Positions 10,641 through 23,024 of a stretch of DNA of 64,000 bases are shown here, in pieces (positions within the stretch are counted from its first letter, which is position 1; each line of letters begins with the position of its first letter). The DNA is from Rachycentron canadum. Taxonomy: Eukaryota > Chordata > Actinopteri > Carangiformes > Rachycentridae. The notes beneath the pieces are model-generated. The model worked only from the letters and a program-made list of their open reading frames with translations, had not been told where the DNA came from and searched no databases. The stretch is taken from positions 8,446,795-8,510,794 of the forward strand of contig CM076666.1 in assembly GCA_038496675.1 (NCBI GenBank), in the 5' to 3' direction. A program made the position numbers and the translations under genes.

Positions 10641-13120
10641 GATGTCTGAGTCTTTTCATTGATATTGCTCTTTTTGTTCTGCTTGAGCGGGGCCAAAGGT
10701 GAGAAGTATACATATCAAACATTTCAGATTTAATGCATGGAAAGAAAATTCTACTTTTTTTTCTTTTAAACAAGAAAAATGAAAGTCATTGTCCTAAGTG
10801 ATTCAGGCTGTTGAGCAATTCAAGAATCTTTTGATGAAAATTAGTGAAACATCATGTTCATACGGCTTAAGGAGGGTTAGGGCTGTGCCTGTAGTGCAGG
10901 AGTCTAAACGTTAAAAGTTATTTTAAGAGGCGAGGTGATATATTTTATCATCTGTAACAATACAATGTGATGGCCTCCTGCTCTGTCACACCTGGAGTGA
11001 TTCATATACAAAAGAAAAGGGTGAAGACAATATTCAAACACATGTACAAGCAGGCTCAGTCTCCTCAGTTTAAACCTGTGTACAGAGTATGTAGCCTGAC
11101 CGGTTTGAGAGGTTGTCTGACAGCATTACCTCTTCTGTTTGAACTAGCTTCACATCTCAAACAAGGCGACACTGTAGTGCACAATTGTCACTTTATAGCT
11201 CCTGGTAAGTCTTTTGTAGTTAAATTGGCCTCCTGATGCATTTCTCCCTGAACCTGTTACAGCCAGTGACAGCTCAGCCAGAAAATGGTTAGACGTTTCT
11301 GAGCAAAGCACTGAATTTGCCATGTGAGTGGATCAGCTCCAGCACACAGAAATGCACAAGAAAGCATGGAAAAGCATAAGCTGTAGCTATTAGAAAATGC
11401 ATTATTATTAATTTTTTTTGCCTTGAATGTTACACAAAAGGACTGTTTAGTGAAACAGCCAATGTGCTATCCTACTGAAATGAAAATGTAATATCAGACA
11501 TGTAAAATGATGATGTGTAAATTTTGCACTGTGAAAACAAGCAGTATACCACTGATTGTTGTTCTGAGAAAAGCACAATATATATATAATGTACAATTAT
11601 CTAAATAAAAATGAAGCAATAAAATCAATTAGACTGACAAGAATAATATCTATATATATAAAATATCTATTTCTGGCTCTGCGGAAGGAAGCCTCCATCA
11701 GACTGAATGAATCAGGTTCAGACAACACTGATTAGTTTTATTCTGAAAGAATGTGTTGCCCGCATCAGCCCCACATCCTCCCCATTGTTCTGTTGTTCTT
11801 TGTGATGAGATGCATTACAGCTTTTTTTTTCAACATTTCAAATTCCCCGTGATAATATACCAGGATGAACAGTGAATATATCCACATTGATTATAAACAC
11901 AGACGTATTTATAGTCAACCACTTACTGTTAATGTTGTCTTTCTGCTGCTCCCTGAGTGGTCACCACAGCGCGTCACCATTCACGTATTTGATTTGACAT
12001 AGTTATATGCAGTGGTATCAAACTGCCAAGTCAGGAATCAGCGGCCCACCACACTGCACCACCTGAGCCATCGAACCCCCCCAGTCAGTTACTGTTAGTA
12101 GTCATAATTCATTATTTACTCTCATGCTAATGATAAGACAACTGACTTCTTCACTTGAGTTTTTACAAGCATTGTGTTTCCTTTGTTCACACAACTGCAC
12201 CTAAACTGCCACATAGAACACACTGACTCGTGATATGATGGTTGAACATATAGAAAGTAACACTGCATGATCAGTCTGAGAGTTTCAGGCTTTACTCACA
12301 CATCCTCACACCTGTACAGTGCTTTGTATGAAAGCACTACAAATGAGACAAAATGAGAAATAAAATTATCATACACCAGAAGAAAGCAGTATTTTGTGAC
12401 ATAAAATCATAAATGTATTACATACATAGATATGCAATATACTAAAGAAAGTGCTCCAGTGCTTTGATATTGAAGTTTGCACATCTTGGGAGACTCACAA
12501 GAAATTAATTTAAAAACAGCGATGTGGTCCAAATAGTATTAGAGGCTGAAATACCCTGACTTTCAGTCTCCATTACTCTCCCCCATGATTTCAATGTGAT
12601 CCGTTCTGTGTAAAACAGTCTGCTCATTAATAGGAAAGCATGTGTTAACGCTGTGTCACCGTCATGGCAGATCCTTTCAGTTTAGTAAACACTGAAATTC
12701 ACGCTATCGTGTCATTGGATCCTAGACAGAGTTTAAACAGGAAGCAGTTCATATTTTGGTGTATGAATAATAAAAGCAGACTGACAGCTGTCTGTTTTCA
12801 CTGTTAATACACACTGACACCTTACAGCACTTTGGAAGAACTTTGTAACAACTTTCAAGAATGAAGACTCAAACCAATCACTTTAAATTCTTACTATTTA
12901 CTTGACATAAAAGATATTCATCTTAGTATCAATAGGCCACATGTTGATACTAGACTTTTCCTTATGAGACAGTATACTGTACCTGTGAGTAAGCTAACAG
13001 ATTGCCTACAATAACAAGTGACACAGTGACAAGTGTCTGACAGAAGAAGTTGCACTGAGCTGTAAAAGAAACTGACTAAAAGAAACTTACCATGTCAGTA
13101 ACAGACTTACATATCTGGCA
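10641..13120. other. intergenic stretch with one probable dispersed repeat
   Basis: No supported gene is present. A segment at about 11938-12070 is probably a diverged teleost repeat. It has a 'ctgctgctccctgagtgg' start, a 'caccacagcgcgtcacca' block and a 'cactgcaccacctgagcc' end. The rest is unremarkable AT-rich sequence up to the putative 3' end of the receptor locus at 13.1 kb. Confidence 0.5.
11938..12070. repeat. probable dispersed teleost repeat fragment
   Basis: The order of blocks (CTGCTCCC..., GGTCACCACAGCG, GCACCACCTGAGCC) resembles a repeat seen frequently in fish introns. The copy is short and diverged; the assignment is from memory. Confidence 0.4.
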
Positions 13121-13177
13121 TTTATTCATTTGTTTTATATAAATCACTGATTTGTTAAGGCGTTTGTACATTTTATT
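13121..13177 (-). other. candidate polyadenylation signals for the distal receptor 3' end
   Basis: Two minus-strand AATAAA hexamers (plus-strand tttatt at 13121-13126 and 13172-13177) lie about 1 kb downstream of the stop codon at 14119. They would end the 3'UTR of the distal C-terminal module. Confidence 0.45.
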
Positions 13178-14118
13178 AGAAAGCTAGAGAACATACAAAG
13201 GTATTGCGGTCATGTATCAAACTATTTCAGTACAGCTGCACTAATGGACTAAAACAGCACAGAGAAGCAACGTTGTCTTGAAAACTGCAAGTTGATACAG
13301 AAATCAGATTTATGCAAGTAAAAAAAAAAAAACAAGATAGAAATTTACAGCATCAGAAAGCATATTTCAGGAAAAAAAGTCAAAACAACAGTACAACCTG
13401 TTCATATAAAGACAAAAGATAAATATTCTGCCCTACATTTCATACCTGTGCCAAACATCCATGACAGGAAAAGAATTTTAAAATGAAGCAAAACTTGTTC
13501 TGAGAAGGTGTGCACAAAGATTTTGGTTTCGGCTAGAGCTAATAATAGCACTGTTTCCTTTCCTGATCAATGCAGTTAAAGCTTTCTACTCTCTCAGGAC
13601 CACTGATGGTGATCGGCCGGTAAAGTCATTTCTGTACATACACAGTAGTATTAGATTAAAGTCAGAGTGACCATGTATAAATAAAAACCAACGGTCACTG
13701 TTTTCCTCCCTTCACTGAGAGTTTGTTGAGCTAAAGTATATTACTCTCGCTCGTCTCTGAAATAAATTCAGGCAAATATTTAGAAAATTCAACAAGCTCT
13801 TATGAAAAGTTATACATCTTGCTGAGGCTTGTCGTTATCAATAGTTACAAAAACAGCACATAAAACACAATTTCAGTCAGTAGAGTACAAAAAAAAAAAA
13901 AGGCACAACACATCAAGTTATCCATAGTAATTTGATATATATACAGAGGTTTATTTGTGTCAAAACAAATTTAAGAGGTATTCAATCTGAAACCTAGGGA
14001 CTGATTTAAAAGCACAGAGAAAAGCGATGGGAAATCTACAGACACAGCTTCTTTTGTCTGTAATGATTCTGTCCTTGTTTACTCCCGAACCTTTTCCAGA
14101 TATGCATCTTAGAGGACT

Positions 14119-14227
14119 TTAACTTTCAATTTGCAGGTATGTTTTGCCAGGAATCTGATCTCTGTCTGGATCGTGTTCACTGGCAACATATTTGTGAAAG
14201 AGAAACAGCGTCTTATCTGTGGTTAGC
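14119..14227 (-). CDS. distal cytoplasmic-tail exon (tail 3) of the receptor locus
   Basis: The acceptor TTTCTTTCCTCAG/G opens a 109-nt coding part that ends at TAA 14121-14119. Spliced from the second EGF-transmembrane exon (donor at 16229, phase 2), it continues the frame as R-LTTDKTLFLFHKYVASEH, then DPDRDQIPGKTYLQIES and stop. The phase match, good acceptor and a 3'UTR with AATAAA at 13.1 kb support a real terminal exon. The tail has no NPxY motif. No transcript evidence is available to me. Confidence 0.6.
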
Positions 14228-15557
14228 CTGAGGAAAGAAAAGCACTTTGGTTAAGGTTTGAGAAAGATCATGGCTTTGGCTGAATGTGATTAAACAAATT
14301 GTGCCTGAACACGGTGAACTACTTATTTCTGTATTAAACCAGACCACAATCCTTCCCTAACATTAAGAAAGTGCTGAAAGTGCCTAAACACGACCATAAA
14401 ATGTTTAACAATGTACTGCAATTTTTTCACTTACAATTGAACTGCCAGATCAGATATTTTGGCAGAAAGATAATATGGTGTCTGTCAATGTTTAATTGAT
14501 GTTCAGCATCAGTGTATTGACTGTAGTGACTTCCAAATATGAAAATGAACACTATTTTCTCATTATGCTAACTGACAATAGTAGTGAGTAGCAGTACCAA
14601 TTGTGTTTTTATTGTCATGGTGCATGTATTCTTGCATCATGACAATATACGAAAAAACATAGTTACAGTTTAGCATAGTTTCTGTTTTCTTCTCTGGAAA
14701 ATCACCAAGTACTGGCAGTGCGATGAGTTTTAACAGTAGCTACAATCGTGGTGTCGCCCACAGTCGGAAAGAATAGACTAACTCATCAGCCAGGTCCTCA
14801 GCTGATCAGTTCAGTACTGGAGTTTCTGGTGTGCTGCAGCATTAGTCACAGCTGTCAGAAGCCAGACATGAAGACCAGATTACATTTTCTCAATATTCAC
14901 ACTTAAACTGTAGCTTGAGGCAGAGAAAAATATATGGAAGCTCAATAATGCCACTGGCTGCAAAGTTGTGGTTGACCTGGATGAGGATGAGAGAGTAATT
15001 ATATTTTTCATTTTGTTTTGTTTTTTTTTTTGTCTCTCAATTATCGTAATAGTATAGTATAGTAATAATAATAATATCAATTTTAAAATGTTGCATAATT
15101 CATACATTTACACACTCAGAATTACGGTGAATGAATTTTGACCACTAGTGGCGCTAGTGGCTTTTTTTTTTCTGTTGTGATTGTGCACAAATAAAATGTG
15201 TATCTTTGTATTCATGTATGCTCTGCATTTCTGCCTTTACAAAGTTAGTTGGGGGCAATAAAATGACAAAAAATGTAGCTATGTGCAAAAAAAACAAAAC
15301 AAACTCGACACAACTCAACTCAAAAAAACAAACAACAAAACAGAAGCTTTGCAAATGCCAACACAAAGACTGAGTTCACTGTTTGGTGAATCTTCTCATT
15401 AACATTTGAGTTTAGTAATTTATTTTCTTAAGAATATAATCTGAATTTTACAAACGTTACATTACATATTTAATATAGATTCTATTCTCAAATTTGATTT
15501 TCAAACAGCGCTTTCCCAAAATGTGTAATAAATGAATATTTCAAGCCATTTCCTTAC

Positions 15558-15627
15558 CTCAGATATCATGGAGTTTTCTGCTCTTTACACAGCAACGTTA
15601 TAGCCATAATTTTCTGTCATCTTTCTC
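15558..15627 (-). CDS. possible cassette exon giving a short alternative tail
   Basis: This 70-nt candidate exon is bounded by GTTGTCAACAG/G and GAG/GTAAGG. If it were inserted after the donor at 16229 (phase 2), the frame would read R-RKMTENYGYNVAV and stop, 27 nt before its own donor. It would replace the 14119-14227 tail with a shorter basic one. All three frames contain stops, so it can only end the protein, not extend it. Splice sites are plausible but expression is unknown. Confidence 0.35.
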
Positions 15628-16228
15628 CTGTTGACAACAGGTAAAAACATACAATTACTTTGTGAACATTTTCTCATCTTATGTTGATGCAACTGGTATT
15701 GTTTCAACCGGGTGAGGACACAAGTGAACACAGTTCATGTGGATGTAACGGTGACTGTTACACTTAACTAATTTCAACCTGAGTTAAAATAGACACTGAA
15801 GAATTTACTCGACACATTGTCTGAAAGCCTGAGCGGAACAGTTGGTGTGGCTCTGAACAGATGCCTCTGTTGCTGGTCTATCATCTGGTTTGTTTGTCTT
15901 CAGCCAAGGTGACTATTACTGCTTATGCTTATTATCCTTATTATTTTATAACCAGGATAAATAAGAAACACACCTCTTCCGGTTTGTCAGGAAAGTGTTA
16001 CCAGACACTGCACAGGAATAGTTGAACATCACACATTTCAGGGAGCACTTATTTGCTTTGTTGTGTGTGAGAGAACAGTATTGTTATCAAGTGCTGGACG
16101 TAGCTTAAAAACATTGCATAAAGGCCGTATGTGAAGGGAAAGGAGCCTGGCTCTGTGTGGAGGTTGGTGGGTTGCGTGATATGATAGGAAATCACAGAGT
16201 TCGTCCTGTTCATCACACGTTTCAGTAC

Positions 16229-16558
16229 CTGCGTTTACGCTTTTGCTTCTGTCGGAACTTGGCAACGATGAAGGCCAGGATCAGCAGCCCAATGATGACG
16301 GCCACCACGCTCAGGGTCAGCGGTACACTCAATGACCCGTTGACCGTGTCCTCACAGAATTCGCCTCGGTAGCCCAGGTCACACTCGCACACCAGATCGG
16401 TGCCACCACCCATAGGGACGACACAGCTACCACGGCCATTGCACTGAGTCCCTCCACAGGTCGGCAAGCTGAAGTCAATGCCTCTCGGTTGGGGAGGTGG
16501 GAGAGGAGTGGACATTGCAGAGATGGGGTAAAAGGGGGGGGAGGGAGAACTGGTATAT
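16229..16558 (-). CDS. second EGF-transmembrane exon (paralogue of the 23.4-23.7 kb exon)
   Basis: A long pyrimidine tract and CCCTAG acceptor open a 330-nt exon. It encodes a Ser/Pro/Thr-rich linker (YTSSPSPPFYPIS; PLPPPQPRGIDF), one EGF-like domain with six cysteines (C-x4-C-x5-C-x11-C-x-C-x8-C, ending GYRGEFCEDT), a membrane helix (LSVVAVIIGLLILAFIVA) and a basic stop-transfer segment (KFRQKQKRKRR). The order and the GYxGEFCxDT string match the receptor's own juxtamembrane exon at 23410-23731, so it looks like an exon-level tandem duplication. Its donor AG/GTACTG is phase 2, as in the paralogue. The acceptor at 16558 is also phase 2. An internal AGAG/GC junction would instead be in phase with the 24302 donor and rebuild a Cys codon, but is a weaker site. 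How it is joined upstream is not settled. Confidence 0.7.
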
Positions 16559-19500
16559 CTAGGGAGTAGAAGGAGAATAGGAGAAGAGTGACATGAATGG
16601 ATGGATGTGACACACCCTAAAAAACAATAGTTGAGAGTTCCAATAGTTCAGACAAAGACACAACCCAGCATTGTGAGCTCTCAGTATGTTATAGACTAGC
16701 CTCCTGGACTGAATGTCCAGGCCTGGGGGGACTGATCTTGTTGAAACTTAATGGAGCAGTTTAAATAAGGGATAAAATAATGGGGGGGGGGGCAAGATAT
16801 TTTACCACAGACTACTGTGTTTGCCAGGATGCGTTTTAAAGCACCATCTGTCATTTTTCTCTGCTGTCAAACGTGCTGTCTTCTGGTGAGTGGATGGTGG
16901 TGATTTTCACTTGACAAGAGCTTTGGCCCTCATTGCGTTTACAAAACAAGAAGTTAGAATACGCCCTCTGAGCAGAATAGACACTGCAGTGAGAGTGGAA
17001 AGACGGGCCCATGCTAGCTGCTTAACACGCGAGCTTCAGTAGACGAAAAGACACGATAGAGATAGGAGTTAACAGTGGCTTTGCTTTAACACCTCTGCAG
17101 ACGCCTCTTGGCAAATAAAGGGATGAAGTTCGATGCTGAACTTGCAACATTTGCTGTGGATTGATACTTAAACAGCTGTTAATGCGAATGTTGGCTATAA
17201 AGCAATATCAAAACTTATGACGCAGCTTCTTTAAGCACTTCAGAATTAATCACATTTCACGACTCTCTTTCTCCCCTTTGCCTAATTTCATTTGATACAT
17301 TTTGCAGTCATACAGGCTGCAATATGCTGCCTTCAGGTCCTATGCAGAAATGTGAGAATTACAGAGCTCTGTGAGCAAGAAAAAATATAGTAAACATACT
17401 ATGTGTTAAAGGGTCTATGATCTACAGGTTGATGAGTGGTTGATAAGAGCCTAAAGACGGTAAGTGTAATTGTTTTTGAATAACCATGAATCCCATTTTA
17501 AATTACACACAAAATTCATGCTTCGCTTGAATGATTGCAAAAAAAAAAAAACAGCTCAAATACTTCACAAAGTTGTTTTTGTGTTTCTATTGATTTAATG
17601 TTTTATGTTTCTGTTTGTACACAGGTGAAACATCAACAAGCAAAACAAAACAAGATACTGTGTGTGTATATGCAGCAGCTTGGGAGTTGATGTGTAGATA
17701 TAGTGTATTTTTACAAATACATTTCAATACAGAACTGTGAGCTCTGTGACGAGTGGCAGCTTTCCCTCAAATACATTTTACTTTTAAATCACCACAAACA
17801 AATGTCTAAAACAAAAACATGACACGATGGTTTGAGAGCCTAAGGTTGAACAATTGAAATATAATCAAAACTGCAATACTGTCTCGTGCAATATTACATA
17901 TCACAGAGTTTTTTTTTATTATGAGTAAATTATGCCACTGTAAACCATTATAAATGAAACATCGTGGTGCTACAGAGATGCCTCAGCCTACAAATCATGT
18001 TTTGCAGACGTAAAAGAACATGCTTGTCTTGCACAAGGCTGAACAAAACTCACATCATTCTGTTTTTTTTTTTTGTTTGTTTGTGTCTTTTGCAGCGGAA
18101 ATTAAAAATGATCGTTCCCACTGAAATGGTGACTCATATCTATGAAAATTATAGCAAAATTATTTTTTTTATATATGACGCATCCCTATAAGAGACAATT
18201 TGAGGGATTCCTCATTTTGTCATTAGACAAAATTGGATTATTTTTCTCGCAGTTATTTTTTCCACATGAAAAATTGAAGCTAATTACATCTCCAGTTGTG
18301 CCTGATCCATCAGCAGTAACATTAAGCACAGAGACAGGACATCGTTTTTATATTCTACGCACTTTAGATATTTTTCAGTGACTGACTCAGTCTGAGCTGG
18401 AGCTGCTTGTGATCAGCTCCCACGAAACAAACACTGACCTTGTATAACTGACAAAATGAATGCTGAGGCACATTGTATCATTTCACTGAACTTACAACCC
18501 TGAAAAGAGAAAAGTGTCTATTTAACAGTGAACTAAAATAGAAGAAGGACTACTACAATACTGTCTTATCCTGTCTGTGACAAATAGACTTGCTTCTTTA
18601 ACATAAGTTGACTCCAAGAATAAAGTGTTGCATCACAGTTGCCTATACTATATATTCACTGCTGTGGAAAAGCCCTTTCAAACATTCAAGAGACAAGACT
18701 GACCATTATCCAAAGCTCTTCAGCACGGCAGAATAACTGATAAAAGTAGTGGTGTTGAAGTCAGTCTACCTCTCAAAGCATCCTGTCTTTCAGGTTTCCC
18801 ACCAACTCAGGAGGACTGTGTTCACTGGTTTGAGGGCAGGTATGGAGTGAAAGAGCAAAATACAACAAAATGAAAAAACGCATCTACTCACAAAAGCAAA
18901 GAATTCAGCCGTGCCGTCCCAAAATGTGCAGCTGTGGAGTTTTAAAGTTTTTTTCCTGTGGGGTGGTCCAGTGCTCCAGCTCCAGAAAGAATTTGAAGTT
19001 CCTCTTTCAGTGAGGGAATCTGCCCCTAAAGGAAGGAGGGAAGAGGAAGAAAGTTGAGACCCGTGAATACCTGCCGGTTTTTTTCCATAAACACACAGGC
19101 ATAAAATCACCTTCTCCTCCCTCTGCTTTATCTTTGAATGGGCTTAGTCAAATACATTCTCGCTCACACATAATATCCCTGCACCACATTTCATAAGGAG
19201 AGAGCTAATTGTATGCTTCAGTTACTTGCTGACTCATATCAGCACCTTTCAGGCTCATTGGATGGCAAATAAGGAATAACGTGGAATACAATAGAGCAAG
19301 AAATGGACAATTAATGTGTAAAAATGTTAAACATGGCTTTGATTTAACCACATTAGACACGTCAGTTCTCCTGACAAGTAGAGACTAAACACACACACAC
19401 AAACACACAACCTTACCTGAGGACTATTATTGTGAAAAGCAGTAGGTGTGTTTGCCAGACTAGTGGGGGATGGAAGGAGGAGAGGGCTAGTTAGAACAAG

Positions 19501-22500
19501 TCTTGGCTGGCAAACTGACATGCCTGTGTAACATGCAGTAATTCAGCCATCTGTTGTGTAATTGTCAGAAAATGTGTTGTAATGTATTTCCCAAGACTCG
19601 TATGGGAAACAAGACTACATCAAGACCTATTACATGGCTGGACAGCGTTGTAGGTTATTTGCATTCTGCCTGGTGTCGGCCAGGTTCAACCCCTTTGTTT
19701 CTCTCCTGTGCTCTGTGCTCACAACTTACTTTATACAATATTCTAATAAAGCTGTTTTGTGTTTCTGCCGTCAGATGACGGGACAAGTTTGAAATAGTGA
19801 CAAACACGGCGCATGATGTTGACACCGTCACTTCTGAGCTGCTGCTGAGATTCGGCATCCTCTGACAAAAGTGCTGTGCTTTTGGATACTTGTAAAATGA
19901 CACTGAGAGAAAGAAGCTCAGCCGTTCAGCTGCCATGTGGTTAGCATAAAGAGGTGTGGTTGCACTCATGGGGAACACTGATGACAGCCCTAATGTTTTT
20001 CTTCAACATTTCTTGTTTTGTCATGAGGTGCTTTGTAGAAAATTTGTGTCTAAACACTGCTGGTTTGTGCCAAATCATACTGAAAGCACAACCCCCATTG
20101 GGGAAACATCAGTGATGTAGGTTCATCACTCATGACTCATCAGCCATGACCACTTTTGTTTGGCTGTTCAAACATTACATACTTTTAAGACTTGTTAAGA
20201 GAGACAGTGTCAAATTGAAATGACATGGCCTGTAAATCTCTCTTGAAACATTTTTGTTTCAACAAGCAACAAGAACATTATTTTTCAATAATTTACACAT
20301 GAAAGAATATTCTAATATTCAGAGTATTCAGATATATATTTAAAATTTTTGTATCTATTATTTTTATTTATTTATTTTTTTTACAATGCTCAATGATTGG
20401 TACTTATATCAGCACATGTACCAGTCATTACAGCATGGTTGCGTGTACTCTGTTCAGCGCCTCACTATTTTGTTGTGAAGGTTGTGTCCTCTGACTCACA
20501 GGTGAGTGATACAACACGATGCCAGACAGGAAAACACAACACCTGAGATCTCCAAGGATGATCATGAGGATGGTGGGTGGTCACTGTTTCTGTAAACCTT
20601 GTGTTACAGTCAGTCAACACAGTTACCTTTTGTGACATTTAAGTCACAAGTACTGGAGGAAATTGCGTCTTTGGTCGGAAAAAGGTGTTAGTAATTGAAA
20701 AGATGTGTCTGCCAAAAGCACGACAACAAAGACTCTTTGTATCTGGTCATCCGCAAACGAGACACTGACAGACTGACTTCAGAGCTGAAGGGGCATGTGA
20801 GGTGTAGTATGAAGGAAGATCTATGTTAACTCTAGGTCGCTGACCCATCAGTACTCATTTTGCCATAACATGTAGTATAGAAAAAAGGTACACCTCCCCA
20901 AAAAAGGTAAAGTAACCAAAGAAACAGGATGCTTATGAGAGCATCGGCTTGAAAGACTGGCCAAGTGTAATAAGTGTTGCACTTTTCAAGCTTGAATGAT
21001 CACGATGAGAGAAGAGTTTAATTTCCTGCTTTTGAATATAGTCTGATTTACAGGAAGTTAAAAGATCCTGCGTTAACGTTCTTTTGTCCTTTACACTACA
21101 CACATGCCGAGATCAGTTTTAGAGAAAATTCTACACCACATATCAGCAACATTTATAGGCCAAGATTTATTTACTGTTGGGATAAAGGGTTGGTTTTACT
21201 GTTTGTCTGAAGTCAGACATGTTGGCTTCATGAAAGTTTTTGCTTGGTTTTCTAAGGTGTTTCACCATGACAATTTTTAGTTTTTAATTCTGAAGTGAAA
21301 AGATTTATTTCCAATATCAATATAAATAGAATCAGTGACATAACTACACAAAACAATATTCTATTACAGTGAAAAGCAGATGTCCTTTTACTCTTACACA
21401 CACACACTCTTAGATAAGAGAGTTCACTTAAGGCAGAGAGGGAAAAGATTATACTTTGCTTTCTCAACTTCTGCCATCTCCGGTATGGGGTGGAGTCAGA
21501 AAGAACATGCATGACTTCACATAACCATGTACACACTTATTCCCACACAAGTTGGGAGACAAATTATCAGCCAGGCGAGGGCTCACTGAGTTGTCCCTCT
21601 ATATCTGAAATGTAAAGTTCAAACATAAACCCTATGTTGAAAAAGTCGCTGCATGTGTTCAACAAGACAGGATCCCATACATCTAAGAATCTATAAAACT
21701 TATCAGGACATGAGAAATTAGCGAAGATGATCAAGCACTTTTCTCACAACCAAATTTCATTGTCTCTTGGCTGCCAGTCATGCGATACAATAAATATAGC
21801 AATTAAAACATGCGTGCACATGTCCTCTATCTCTGGGTCACGTCTAGATGATAGGAAGTAAATATACAAAAGGGACCTTTAATGCCAAAAACATTTCTGT
21901 GGAAAAAGGAACCAAAATGTCACAAGGAAGCATTGGGTAGAAAGTGGTGTCAGTTTACAGAAGGGCTACAGACACGAGAGCAGTTGCAGCATTTTCACAG
22001 TGAATTGAAAAGAGAAAAAGATGTTAATGCAAAGCCAACAAGCAGAAATATTAAACTTTTGGATTATTTTACTGCAATGTGACCCCAGAGTCCATCAGTT
22101 GAGATAATCTCAGCTCATCAACTCAAACCGAGACAAGGAACCTTTTATTTTTAGATTTTAGTGCCAGACATTTACACAGACGCACACTTCACAACCCGGT
22201 AGACACACAGTAGACAGGATGATCAAGAACAACACTGAAACAATGTCAGTGCAGCGATATTGGGAAGATAAACAATACACACACACATACTGCACACAGA
22301 GACTGTCAGAAAAATGAACCACAACATCCAAACAATGACAGACAAAGCAAGAGTGCAAGGATTAGATATGATGAAAACTGTCTGCTCCAAGTCTGGGATG
22401 TCAAGACTATTTTTGTTCTTATTTAGTTTTTTGTTAATTCTAATGTGGTGGCATGAACCTATTTTAACACATTTTAATCAGCATTAGGAAAAAAAAAAAA

Positions 22501-22617
22501 AAAAGTACTCCATGAGTGCAGCAGCTCATTAGTGACCTCTACTACTACTTTGATGAGAACCTCCATTGTCAGAGAATTTAAAACCAAAGGCTTGTCACTG
22601 TTTCATATTATAACACA
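16559..22617. other. region between the two C-terminal modules
   Basis: This region is non-coding apart from the two candidate tail-2 exons at 18892-19459. It contains a poly-G run near 16782-16793, poly-A/T tracts, a (CA)n-like stretch at 19389-19408 and generic AT-rich sequence. I looked on the minus strand for another LDLa, YWTD or EGF exon that could make the 16.2 kb module an independent gene and found none. Confidence 0.55.
18892..19459 (-). CDS. candidate alternative cytoplasmic tail (tail 2), two exons
   Basis: The two exons are 19417-19459 (43 nt) and 18892-19025, with coding ending at TAA 18944-18942. Sites are good: CCCCCACTAG/T, CAG/GTAAGG, then CCTCCTTCCTTTAG/G and a GTGAGT donor at 18891. 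Joined to the receptor's transmembrane exon (donor 23410, phase 2) the frame stays open as S-LANTPTAFHNNSPQ, then GQIPSLKEELQILSGAGALD, then HPTGKKL and stop. This would replace the proximal tail (22722-23024). The composition is plausible for a cytoplasmic tail, but there is no homology support. The second exon is also fully open in another frame, so the call depends on RNA evidence. Confidence 0.4.
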
Positions 22618-22623
22618 TTTATT
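22618..22623 (-). other. polyadenylation signal of the main receptor transcript
   Basis: The plus-strand tttatt reads AATAAA on the minus strand, about 100 nt downstream of the stop codon at 22722. This implies a very short 3'UTR for the main isoform. Confidence 0.55.
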
Positions 22624-22721
22624 AAACAAGACAGCATTCAAATTCAGGAGAAATTCATCATATTACTGATATTTGCTAAAACGGAAACAATCCCAGCATC
22701 AGCCACCAGGTTTACAGATGT

Positions 22722-23024
22722 CTATCTGGGCTGGAGTGACTTTAACACTAGTGGGGGGTTGTTTAGGTCTATTGGGGACTCCAGCTCCTAGAGAAGAGAT
22801 CAGAAATTTTAATATAAACAGAGCAGAAATGACCAGAAACCTTCCCAACGAATGAAGATATATGGCAATTTATATATGTGGTTTAAATTCTGAAATCTCA
22901 GCTCATTTATGCAGCTCATGTATTTACCTCAGAGTCAGAATCATAGTGTTCACACGGCAGGCCCATGTTGGCCATCAGAGTTTCTTTCTCCGTGGATCTG
23001 CTTCTGATGGATTCCCAGGCTCTC
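22722..23024 (-). other. lrp13 proximal cytoplasmic tail (tail 1, exons 44-45)
   Basis: The exons are 22928-23024 and 22722-22787. The tail reads RAWESIRSRSTEKETLMANM, GLPCEHYDSDSE, then LESPIDLNNPPLVLKSLQPR and stop. It is basic near the membrane and acidic around HYDSDSELESPID, which resembles a casein-kinase-type cluster. There is no FxNPxY internalisation motif. NNPPLVL is only a loose resemblance, and LVL could act as a hydrophobic sorting signal (inference). Confidence 0.75.

Noticed and set aside
16229..16558. Reading the second EGF-transmembrane exon as an independent EGF-type growth-factor gene
   Set aside because: The cysteine spacing (C-x4-C-x5-C) is of the LRP/Notch type rather than EGF-ligand type, it resembles the receptor's own juxtamembrane exon, and no signal-peptide exon was found upstream.
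19640..19710. GGTTCAACCCC resembling a tRNA/SINE B box
   Set aside because: No A box at the right distance and no poly-A tail; not enough to call a SINE or tRNA.
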